From Clostridia bacterium (GTDB taxonomy: Bacteria; Bacillota; Clostridia; Oscillospirales; Butyricicoccaceae), in contig CAAFJY010000131.1 in the NCBI GenBank assembly GCA_900763355.1, positions 1 through 5,412 of the forward strand: a stretch of 5,412 nt of DNA, given 5' to 3'. How positions within the stretch are numbered: position 1 is the first letter of the stretch; each line of letters begins with the position of its first letter. Shown here one piece after another: positions 1-4,577 of this stretch. The position numbers were made by a program, and so were the translations under genes. The notes beneath the pieces were generated by a model, which saw only the letters and a program-made list of their open reading frames with translations, was not told the origin of the DNA and did no database searches.

Positions 1-15
1 AAACAAGTGTTTTCG

Positions 16-29
16 TATTGCGGACAATA
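16..29. repeat. Small inverted repeat upstream of hom
   Basis: TATTG (16-20) and CAATA (25-29) form a 5-bp inverted repeat around the loop CGGA, 7 nt upstream of the hom ribosome binding site. It is AT-rich and weak. It could be a small leader hairpin or part of an operator, or it could be chance. The promoter of the operon is not visible in the 48 nt before hom. Confidence 0.25.
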
Positions 30-35
30 GATTTT

Positions 36-42
36 GGGAGGA
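36..42 (+). promoter_or_regulatory. Ribosome binding site of hom
   Basis: GGGAGGA lies 6 nt before the ATG at 49. It decides the start: the reading frame is also open from a TTG at 34, but that codon abuts and partly precedes this Shine-Dalgarno site and so could not use it. The first residues from ATG 49 (MKVAVLGYGTVG) begin directly with the nucleotide-binding strand expected at the N-terminus of the family. Confidence 0.85.
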
Positions 43-48
43 ACCGAT

Positions 49-1197
49 ATGAAAGTTGCCGTTTTGGGCTATGGAACCGTGGGCAAGGGAGTGTTTGAGA
101 TGCTGACCGAGGCGCGGGGCCTGGAGCAAGGCCCCGTGCTGGTGCGCCAGGGAAAGCTCCGGGAGATCTTCCAGACCGATTCCATGGAGCGCATCCTCAT
201 GGACGGCAGCATCGGCGCGGTGGTGGAGACCATGGGCGGCGAGGAGCCGGCCTTTGCCTATGTCTCCGCCGCTCTGCGGGCAGGGAAGCATGTGGTCACC
301 GCCAACAAGGCCCTGGTGGCCGCCCACGGGCTGGAGCTGGCCCGCCTGGCCCGGGAAAACGGCGCGGCATTTCTCTTCAGCGCCGCCTGCGGCGGGGGCG
401 TGCCCTTCCTCCACAACCTGTCTCTGGCCACCCAGAGCGACCGGGTGCTCACCCTGGGAGGCATCCTCAACGGCACCACCAACTATATGCTGGATGCTAT
501 GCAGCGGCGGGATCTCACCTATGCCCAGGCGCTGGCCGACGCCCAGGAGCTGGGCTATGCCGAAGCCGACCCCACCGCCGACGTTTCCGGGCTGGACGCT
601 CTGCGCAAGATCATGCTGGCCTGTGCCGTGGCCTTTGACCGGCTGCCTGGTGAGGGGCTCCTCCACGAGGGGATCGAAGCCTTCACCGCCGAGGACGCCA
701 CTGATCTGAAGGCCCGGGGCCTGGTCTGCCGCCTGGTGGGCCGGGGCGGGATGGCCGGGGATCAGGTCTATGCCTTTGTGGAGCCCACCCTCTTTGCCGA
801 GGGGGCGCCCGAGCGCAGTGTGCTGGACAACTACAATCTCGCCCGCTACGAGGCCAAATGCGCCGGGCCCATCGTCCTCATGGGCCAGGGGGCCGGGCGG
901 TACCCCACCGCCTCCGCGGTTCTTCGGGATCTGTCGGACGTTCTCCAGGGGAAGCGGGCTATGCTCTCCCCCACTTGCCAAAGCGCCCGGGCCGACAACA
1001 GCGGTTGCGGTCACCGATACTACGTCCGCGTCCCCGCCGCCTTGGCCCGCGAGTTCCCCGGGGCGGACGCCGCGGAGAGCGGCGGGATCGTTCGGCTGGT
1101 GACCCAGCCCATGACTGTTTTGGAAATGCACGAAAAGGCAGCTGCCCTGCGTCAGGCGGGGGCGGAGCTCTTCTTTGCCGGGATCGAGGAGGCATAA
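49..1197 (+). CDS. hom: Homoserine dehydrogenase
   Basis: The product (382 aa) is a cytoplasmic oxidoreductase that reduces aspartate 4-semialdehyde to homoserine with NAD(P)H, the branch point towards threonine and methionine. The Rossmann motif GxGxVG is at residues 7-12 and TANK at 84-87. The family signature GILNGTTNYML is at 138-148, and GYAEADPTADVSGLDALRK spans 169-187. Glu172, Asp183 and Lys187 have the same spacing as yeast Glu208, Asp219 and Lys223. The motif GQGAGRYPTASAVLRDL is at 279-295. The protein is shorter than the 420-440 aa typical of Gram-positive enzymes. About 25 residues seem missing after the first strand and helix. The C-terminal ACT-like domain is reduced to about 60 residues (YYVRV at 324-328, then a gap, then a helix and final strand), so feedback by threonine may be altered. 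It is the first visible gene of the operon, and its last codons carry the ribosome binding site of the next gene. Confidence 0.93.
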   Translation: MKVAVLGYGTVGKGVFEMLTEARGLEQGPVLVRQGKLREIFQTDSMERILMDGSIGAVVETMGGEEPAFAYVSAALRAGKHVVTANKALVAAHGLELARLARENGAAFLFSAACGGGVPFLHNLSLATQSDRVLTLGGILNGTTNYMLDAMQRRDLTYAQALADAQELGYAEADPTADVSGLDALRKIMLACAVAFDRLPGEGLLHEGIEAFTAEDATDLKARGLVCRLVGRGGMAGDQVYAFVEPTLFAEGAPERSVLDNYNLARYEAKCAGPIVLMGQGAGRYPTASAVLRDLSDVLQGKRAMLSPTCQSARADNSGCGHRYYVRVPAALAREFPGADAAESGGIVRLVTQPMTVLEMHEKAAALRQAGAELFFAGIEEA

Positions 1198-1200
1198 ATC

Positions 1201-2517
1201 ATGTTGAAAACTGTGAAATTCGGGGGCTCCTCCGTTGCGGGGGCCCAGCAATTCGAAAAGGTCCGGGACATCGTCCGGTCCGACCCCAGCCGCCGGGTGG
1301 TGGTGGTGTCCGCCGCGGGCAAGCGCTGTTCCGACGACCACAAGATCACCGATCTGCTCTATCTCTGTCACGCCCATCTCACCTATGGCGTATCCTGTGA
1401 TGATATCCTCAATACCATCCAGCAGCGCTTTGTGGAGATCCGGGACACCCTGGGCCTGAGCCTGGACATTGAGGGGGAGTTTGCCGCCCTGCGGGGCCGC
1501 CTCAACAAGGATTTCCCCGTGGATGAGCTGGTTTCCCGCGGGGAGTATTTCACTTCCCGGCTCATGGCGGAGTATTTGGGTTATACCTTTTTGGACGCCG
1601 CCGACTGCGTGTTTTTCGGGGCCGACGGCCACGTCAACCGGGAAAAGACCTATGCCGCCATCGACAGCGCCCTGAAGGAGCACGGTGCGCTGGTCATCCC
1701 GGGGTTCTACGGCAGTCTCCCCTCCGGGCGCATCCGGGTCATGTCCCGGGGCGGCAGCGACATCTCCGGAGCCCTGGCAGCAGCCGCCACCGGCTCCGAT
1801 GTCTATGAAAACTGGACCGACGTGTCAGGCATCCTCATGGCCGATCCCCGGATCGTGAAGGACCCTTCCCCCATCGCCCAGATCACCTACAGTGAGCTTC
1901 GGGAACTGGCTTTTATGGGCGCTTCTGTCCTCCACGAGGATTCCATCCTCCCCGTCAAGGAAATGGGCATTCCCCTGAACATCCGCAACACCAATCGCCC
2001 GCAGGATGCCGGCACCCTGATCGTGGAGAGCATTCAGGAGCCCGATGCCGCCCAGGAGCGTTTCATTACCGGTATCGCCGGGCGGCGGAACTTCACCATC
2101 CTCACCCTGCGCAAGCGGGATATGGATTCCATCGTCTCTCTGCGCCAGGCGCTGAAAATTCTGGAGCATCATCATGTCCCGGTGGAGCACATCACCCTGG
2201 GGCTGGACACCTTCGCCCTGGTGAGCGCCACCTCTGCCCTGGGGGATCAGCTTTATGACATCATCGGGGAGATGCAGCGGGACTGCGCCCCCGACGACAT
2301 CCAGGTTCGGGACGACATCGCCCTGGTGGCCGTGGTCGGCCGGAAGATGACCTCCCGCCCCGGCACCTCGGGCAAGATTTTCCAGGCGCTGGGGAACCAT
2401 GGAATCAACATCTGCACCATCGCCCAGGGGGCCGACGAGCTCTCCATCATCGTGGGCGTGGACAACCGTGATTTTGACACCGCCATCCGTGTTCTTTACG
2501 ACGGATTCGCCGGTTGA
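1201..2517 (+). CDS. lysC: Aspartate kinase (AK III/ThrA-type, two ACT domains)
   Basis: The product (438 aa) phosphorylates L-aspartate to 4-aspartyl phosphate, the entry step to lysine, threonine and methionine. The kinase domain shows KFGGSS (6-11), SRGEYFTSRLMAEYL (112-126), SRGGSDISGA (182-191), TDVSGILMADPRIV (206-219) and PLNIRNT (258-264). Two ACT regulatory domains follow, at about 289-355 and 373-435; the second holds MTSRPGTSGKIFQAL and GINICTIAQGADELSI. The insertion between the N-terminal glycine loop and SRGEYF places it with E. coli LysC, ThrA and B. subtilis YclM rather than with the shorter alpha/beta LysC of B. subtilis. The ribosome binding site GAGGAGG (1186-1192) lies inside the end of hom, 8 nt before ATG. 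The gap to hom is only 3 nt, so the genes are probably translationally coupled. The gene ends in tandem stops, TGA TGA. Which amino acid inhibits it cannot be read from the sequence. Confidence 0.94.
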   Translation: MLKTVKFGGSSVAGAQQFEKVRDIVRSDPSRRVVVVSAAGKRCSDDHKITDLLYLCHAHLTYGVSCDDILNTIQQRFVEIRDTLGLSLDIEGEFAALRGRLNKDFPVDELVSRGEYFTSRLMAEYLGYTFLDAADCVFFGADGHVNREKTYAAIDSALKEHGALVIPGFYGSLPSGRIRVMSRGGSDISGALAAAATGSDVYENWTDVSGILMADPRIVKDPSPIAQITYSELRELAFMGASVLHEDSILPVKEMGIPLNIRNTNRPQDAGTLIVESIQEPDAAQERFITGIAGRRNFTILTLRKRDMDSIVSLRQALKILEHHHVPVEHITLGLDTFALVSATSALGDQLYDIIGEMQRDCAPDDIQVRDDIALVAVVGRKMTSRPGTSGKIFQALGNHGINICTIAQGADELSIIVGVDNRDFDTAIRVLYDGFAG

Positions 2518-2536
2518 TGAAAGGAGTTTTTCCAAT

Positions 2537-3544
2537 ATGAGACAGTATAACATCGCCGTTCTCGGCGCAACGGGAGCCGTGGGCCGGGAAATGCTCAAGG
2601 TCCTGGAGGAATACAAGATCCCCGTGGGGACGCTCCGCCCCCTGGCTTCGGCCCGCAGCGCCGGGAGCACCGTCCCCTTCTGTGGGAAGGAGGTCGTGGT
2701 GGAGGAAGCCCGGGAGGACAGCTTTGATGGGATGGATTTCGTCCTGGGAGCCGTCAGCTCCGGGATGTCCCGGAAATTCCGCCCGGCTATTGAAAAATCC
2801 GGGGCCGTCTACATCGACAATAGCTCGGCCTTTCGTTTGGAGGACGGCATCCCCCTGGTGGTGCCCGAGATCAACGGGACCGACGCGCTGCAAAACCACG
2901 GCATCGTGGCCAACCCCAACTGCTCCACCATCATCACCCTCATGGCGGTAGCCGCCCTCAACCAGCTCTCTCCCATCGAGAGCATGGTGGCCTGCACCTA
3001 CCAGGCCGTCTCCGGTGCCGGTCAGCCCGGGCTGGAGGAGTTGGAGGACCAGATGAAGGCCCTGGCCGAAGGCCAGCCCGTCCAGACCAAGGTCTTCCCC
3101 ACCCAGATCGCCCTCAACGTCATCCCCTGCATCGGCGACCGTTTGGAAAATGGCTACACTGCCGAAGAAATGAAGATGCAGAACGAGGGCCGCCGCATCC
3201 TCCACCGCCCCGAGCTCAAGGTCACCTGCACCTGCGTCCGTGTGCCGGTGCTCCGGTCCCATTCCATTTCTGTCACCGTTAAGACCGAGAAAAAGATCTC
3301 CATCCAGGAGGCCCGCGAGGCTATCGCCGCCTTCCCCGGCTGCGTCCTGGCCGACGATCTGGGCGGCCGGGATTATCCCACTCCCCTGGACACCTCTGAC
3401 CAGGACAAGGTCTTTGTGGGCCGTATCCGCGAGGATCTCACCCAGGACAACAGCCTGACCCTCTGGTGCTGCGGCGACCAGATCCGCAAAGGCGCGGCCA
3501 GCAATGCCGTCCAGATCCTGAAATATCTGGTGGAAAAAGCCTGA
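2537..3544 (+). CDS. asd: Aspartate-semialdehyde dehydrogenase
   Basis: The product (335 aa) reduces 4-aspartyl phosphate to aspartate 4-semialdehyde with NADPH, joining the kinase and the homoserine dehydrogenase encoded upstream. The nucleotide-binding motif GATGAVG is at residues 10-16. The catalytic cysteine is Cys129 in NPNCST. TYQAVSGAG (154-162) carries Gln156. RVPVLRSH (235-242) supplies the substrate-binding Arg240 and the acid/base His242. The conserved C-terminal motif CGDQIRKGAASNAVQI lies at 312-327. The length is normal for the family. The start was set at ATG 2537 because GAAAGGAG (2519-2526) precedes it by 10 nt and the Rossmann strand follows at once; the frame is open further upstream but that part overlaps the kinase gene. 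The last 77 bp of the gene are repeated downstream with only silent changes, so this 3' end may have been replaced by recombination. Confidence 0.95.
   Translation: MRQYNIAVLGATGAVGREMLKVLEEYKIPVGTLRPLASARSAGSTVPFCGKEVVVEEAREDSFDGMDFVLGAVSSGMSRKFRPAIEKSGAVYIDNSSAFRLEDGIPLVVPEINGTDALQNHGIVANPNCSTIITLMAVAALNQLSPIESMVACTYQAVSGAGQPGLEELEDQMKALAEGQPVQTKVFPTQIALNVIPCIGDRLENGYTAEEMKMQNEGRRILHRPELKVTCTCVRVPVLRSHSISVTVKTEKKISIQEAREAIAAFPGCVLADDLGGRDYPTPLDTSDQDKVFVGRIREDLTQDNSLTLWCCGDQIRKGAASNAVQILKYLVEKA
3468..3544 (+). repeat. Direct repeat copy 1: 3' end of asd
   Basis: These last 77 bp of asd recur at 3658-3734, offset by exactly 190 bp, with 71 of 77 positions identical. The differences are at 3493, 3496, 3532, 3538 and 3541 (all third codon positions) and at 3543 (TGA against TAA). 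This copy is joined to the functional gene but has lost direct contact with the operon terminator. Confidence 0.95.
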
Positions 3545-3657
3545 AGACCGCAGCACCCGCGCGGCCAGTGCCGCGCAAGCCGCAGGGAGCCTGTGTCTCA
3601 GGCGACTGAGGCGGTCAAATTCCCAGGGGCCCAAGCCGGGCCTGCCCGGTGGGGAGC
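3545..3657. other. Structured 113-bp segment between the two asd ends
   Basis: This is a GC-rich segment without a plausible gene. It can fold strongly. GACCGC (3546-3551) pairs with GCGGTC (3611-3616). Inside that stem, 3559-3565 pairs with 3570-3576 (7 bp, loop CAGT), and CTCAG (3597-3601) pairs with CTGAG (3606-3610) across a GCGA loop of the GNRA type. An alternative pairing is GCCTG (3589-3593) with CAGGC (3599-3603). After this three-way arrangement, CCGGG (3636-3640) pairs with CCCGG (3645-3649), enclosed by TTCCC (3620-3624) and GGGGA (3651-3655). It could be a remnant of a small mobile element, flanking DNA carried along with an imported asd end, or a non-coding RNA. I do not recognise it as a known RNA family. 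Confidence 0.5.
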
Positions 3658-3734
3658 GCTGCGGCGACCAGATCCGCAAAGGTGCCGCCAGCAATGCCGT
3701 CCAGATCCTGAAATATCTGGTCGAAAAGGCGTAA
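3658..3734 (+). pseudogene. Orphan second copy of the asd 3' end
   Basis: This stretch encodes the last 24 residues of Asd (CGDQIRKGAASNAVQI onwards, ending EKA) and a TAA stop, exactly as at 3468-3544 but with six silent differences. It lies in another frame from asd, has no start codon of its own and has no asd homology upstream of about 3658. It is therefore a detached gene end, not a gene. The intrinsic terminator follows within 30 nt, which suggests that this copy is the original end of the locus and that the copy now fused to asd arrived later. The silent-only divergence shows that both copies evolved as functional ends of full-length asd genes before they were brought together. Confidence 0.9.
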
Positions 3735-3763
3735 TTTCTTCGCTCATCCTCTCATTCATCCAT

Positions 3764-3806
3764 ACAGAACAACGCCCCCATACGGGGGCGTTGTTCTGTT
3801 ATTTTA
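3764..3806 (+). terminator. Intrinsic terminator of the hom-lysC-asd operon
   Basis: A perfect 16-bp stem is formed by 3764-3779 (ACAGAACAACGCCCCC) and 3784-3799 around the loop ATAC. The 3' arm ends in a T-rich run that continues through ATTTT to 3806. The inner CGCCCCC/GGGGGCG core followed by TTGTTCTGTTATTTT fits an intrinsic terminator. It would end transcripts from the asd operon and separate them from the toxin locus downstream. Confidence 0.85.
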
Positions 3807-3807
3807 A

Positions 3808-3830
3808 GCATGATTTCGATGAAATCTTGC
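3808..3830. repeat. Palindrome overlapping the -35 of the toxin promoter
   Basis: GCA-T-GATTTC (3808-3817) and GAAATC-T-TGC (3821-3830) form a 9-bp inverted repeat with one T/T mismatch around the loop GAT. Its right end overlaps the putative -35 element at 3827-3832. It could be a binding site for a dimeric regulator or simply a small hairpin; no regulator is encoded nearby. Confidence 0.45.
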
Positions 3831-3855
3831 ATTTATTTGATTTTTATGGTATGCT
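3827..3855 (+). promoter_or_regulatory. Probable toxin promoter
   Basis: TTGCAT (3827-3832) and TATGCT (3850-3855) are separated by 17 bp, and TG one base before the -10 hexamer (TGGTATGCT) gives an extended -10. The -35 matches consensus only in TTG, so this is a moderate promoter. It would start RNA near 3862 and give a leader of about 90 nt before the ATG at 3953, long for a housekeeping gene but normal for type I toxin mRNAs. Confidence 0.5.
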
Positions 3856-3889
3856 TTTCCTGGCGCTGTCGATGAGCGGCAAGCGGTTG

Positions 3890-3952
3890 GCCCCCTTACT
3901 TTCCGGGAGGCGCTTCTTTGCCCCCATATCCTTTTGGAAAGGGGGGCTGACA
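3890..3952 (+). promoter_or_regulatory. Toxin leader: ribosome binding site with two anti-SD elements
   Basis: AAAGGGGGG (3938-3946) is a strong Shine-Dalgarno-like site 6 nt before ATG 3953. Two upstream segments can mask it, one at a time. The near one is GCCCCC (3920-3925) pairing with GGGGGC (3942-3947), extended by TCC (3929-3931) with GGA (3936-3938) over a TTTT loop. The far one is GCCCCC (3890-3895) plus CTTTCC (3899-3904), which pairs over 12 bp with 3936-3947 leaving a TTA bulge. Hiding of the ribosome binding site in the full-length transcript is a known feature of type I toxin mRNAs. The pairing is visible in the sequence; the regulatory role is inferred. Confidence 0.5.
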
Positions 3953-3956
3953 ATGG

Positions 3957-3960
3957 TGTA
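3957..3960. repeat. Left target-site duplication (TGTA)
   Basis: TGTA abuts the left terminal inverted repeat and recurs directly after the right one at 4285-4288. Four matching bases in direct orientation at both junctions suggest a 4-bp target duplication made by transposition. Chance agreement of 4 bp is possible. Confidence 0.6.
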
Positions 3961-4284
3961 CCCTCAATGGACAAGGGCGGACACGGTTTTTCGGGGCGGA
4001 AACCGCACCCAGCTTCGTTTTCCTCATTGGCGGGCGACGGCCCGCCTGCTTCGTCAGCCTCCCTGGACACGATTTCCGCTCCCGAAAAACTCCGAAGGAC
4101 TTTCCATCGTGCAAAAATCGGGGCTGGCGAGGAAGAGGACGACGGTGGGGTGGCCTGGCATCTGCCGCCAGGTCTGCCGAGGCCCGTTCCTTTGGGCCGA
4201 GGCTGGCGCCCACCTAGGACGATGACGATGTCCAGCGCTGACTTTTTGCCGCTGGAAAGCGTATTCGCCCTTGTCCATCGAGGG
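3961..4284. mobile_element. 324-bp MITE-like element with 19-bp terminal inverted repeats
   Basis: The ends are CCCTCAATGGACAAGGGCG (3961-3979) and, inverted, 4266-4284; 18 of 19 bases agree, differing only at 3966. Partial similarity continues inward for 10 bp (7 matches). TGTA lies on both flanks. No transposase fits inside, so the element would be mobilised in trans. The interior is palindromic. One stem is 3986-4005 with 4070-4090, with a nested 7-bp hairpin at 4029-4046 (loop GACG). A second stem joins CTTTCCA, GCAAAAA, GCTGG and GGTGGG (4100-4149) to their complements at 4209-4259, with apical hairpins at 4154-4172 and 4181-4198. It sits between the start and the body of the toxin gene. 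The insertion sequence family cannot be told from the ends alone. Confidence 0.75.
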
Positions 4285-4288
4285 TGTA
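4285..4288. repeat. Right target-site duplication (TGTA)
   Basis: TGTA directly follows the right terminal inverted repeat and matches 3957-3960. The toxin body resumes just after it. Confidence 0.6.
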
Positions 4289-4352
4289 ATTTACTGATTT
4301 GATTCAGATCGGGATCCTGATCGTTGGCATTATCAGCCTGTTCCAGGCACAT

Positions 4353-4397
4353 AAAAAGAAGCAACCGCCCCAGCTCCCTAGCTTGGCGGTTACTTCT
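4353..4397 (-). terminator. Intrinsic terminator of the antitoxin RNA
   Basis: AGAAGCAACCGCC (4357-4369) and GGCGGTTACTTCT (4385-4397) pair at 12 of 13 positions, and AGCT (4372-4375) pairs with AGCT (4380-4383) inside. Read on the minus strand, the hairpin is followed by a T-run (complement of 4353-4357). It lies within the toxin tail. Confidence 0.75.
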
Positions 4398-4409
4398 CAA
4401 GTAACACAC

Positions 4410-4442
4410 GGGGGCTGACCGTTTTGTCGGCAGCGCCCTTTT
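4410..4442 (+). terminator. Intrinsic terminator of the toxin mRNA
   Basis: GGG-G-GCTG-A-CCG (4410-4421) pairs with CGG-CAGC-G-CCC (4428-4438), giving about 10 bp with one mismatch and one bulge around a T-rich loop. TTTT (4439-4442) follows. The toxin stop codon (4416-4418) lies inside the stem. Confidence 0.65.
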
Positions 4443-4449
4443 CATGTTC

Positions 4450-4478
4450 AGTATAGCCGCTTACTCGGATAATGTCAA
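4450..4478 (-). promoter_or_regulatory. Strong promoter of the antitoxin RNA
   Basis: Read on the minus strand, a perfect TTGACA (-35, complement of 4473-4478) is followed after exactly 17 bp by TATACT (-10, complement of 4450-4455). This is the best promoter in the window and points into the toxin gene. RNA should start near 4443. A strong antitoxin promoter opposed to a weaker toxin promoter is usual in type I systems. Confidence 0.85.
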
Positions 4479-4480
4479 CG

Positions 4481-4510
4481 GGTTTTGCGAAGAAGCCATC
4501 GTCGAAAACC
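4481..4510. repeat. Inverted repeat between divergent promoters
   Basis: GGTTTT-G-CGA (4481-4490) and TCGAAAACC (4502-4510) form a 9-bp inverted repeat with one bulged G around an 11-nt loop. It fills the space between the antitoxin -35 (to 4478) and the transporter -35 (from 4513). The position fits an operator for either promoter. I do not recognise it as the box of a known regulator. Confidence 0.4.
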
Positions 4511-4512
4511 GC

Positions 4513-4541
4513 TTGCCTTTTTTCCGCGATGCCCTTATAAT
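4513..4541 (+). promoter_or_regulatory. Promoter of the transporter gene
   Basis: TTGCCT (4513-4518) and a perfect TATAAT (4536-4541) are separated by 17 bp. Transcription should start near 4548, leaving a leader of about 30 nt. That is too short for a metal-sensing riboswitch, so any regulation would act on the promoter itself. Confidence 0.8.
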
Positions 4542-4577
4542 AGAAAAATACTGTCTTTGGGAAAGGGCAAGGGATCT

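Larger units (their letters stand above)
3953..4418 (+). pseudogene. Type I toxin gene (TxpA/Fst/Hol-Tox-like), interrupted by a MITE
   Basis: The 3' part reads FTDLIQIGILIVGIISLF, then QAHKKK and a Pro/Gln-rich tail ending at TGA 4416-4418. A single hydrophobic helix followed by a lysine cluster is the plan of the small membrane toxins TxpA, Fst and the putative holin-like toxins. The AACCGCC/GGCGGTT hairpin in the tail region is, as I recall it, a frequent companion of that family. The 5' part is an ATG at 3953 with a good ribosome binding site. Between the two lies a 324-bp inverted-repeat element. Read through it, the frame ends at 4225. Even with the element and one TGTA removed, the frame is right but codon 3 would be TAA. 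What remains could start at TTG 4299 (39 aa), with GAGGGTG (4280-4286) as a distant, weak ribosome site. The toxin is therefore most likely dead or silenced, while the antisense RNA appears intact. Confidence 0.6.
4352..4443 (-). ncRNA. Antisense antitoxin RNA of the type I system
   Basis: This is a predicted RNA of about 92 nt, from the consensus minus-strand promoter (-10 at 4450-4455) to the hairpin and U-tract ending near 4352. It is fully complementary to the last 90 or so nt of the toxin mRNA, covering the Lys-rich end, the tail and the terminator. Its 5' end falls on the U-tract of the toxin terminator, the 3'-overlapping layout of TxpA/RatA and BsrG/SR4. Near its 5' end it can form the partner of the terminator hairpin (4410-4438). 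It then forms GTTACTT/AAGTAAC (7 bp, from plus-strand 4389-4405) and finally the terminator. The ends are predicted from promoter and terminator positions, not measured. Confidence 0.7.

Noticed and set aside
34..48. Upstream TTG start for hom
   Set aside because: It would begin on the Shine-Dalgarno sequence itself; ATG 49 has correct spacing and starts at the conserved Rossmann strand.
3579..3657. tRNA-like or riboswitch-like fragments (GGTCAAATTCC resembling a tRNA loop or a cobalamin/FMN riboswitch block)
   Set aside because: The flanking bases do not form an anticodon or T stem, and the other conserved blocks of those riboswitches are missing.
1825..3694. Long minus-strand open frames (1825-2670 and 2447-3694)
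   Set aside because: They are shadows of the kinase and asd genes in GC-rich DNA; the plus-strand products carry all the known motifs.
3468..3734. Template/variable repeat pair of a diversity-generating retroelement
   Set aside because: The differences are not concentrated at adenines, are all silent, and no reverse transcriptase is present in the window.
3468..3847. Simple 190-bp tandem duplication
   Set aside because: The sequence after the second asd end (from 3735) does not resemble the sequence after the first (from 3545), so the repeat unit is only the 77-bp gene end.
3593..4225. Plus-strand 210-codon open frame
   Set aside because: It crosses the terminator, the toxin leader and half of the MITE, has no ribosome site at its first start, and its sequence resembles no domain. 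Only the ATG at 3953 inside it has a good ribosome site, and that belongs to the interrupted toxin.
3804..4445. Minus-strand 213-codon open frame
   Set aside because: It begins just at the antitoxin RNA start and has no ribosome site. It would have to pass the antitoxin terminator and the palindromic element. It is best read as an artefact of the antisense RNA and GC-rich repeats.
4542..4577. Metal-sensing riboswitch before the transporter
   Set aside because: The predicted leader is only about 30 nt, far shorter than such riboswitches.
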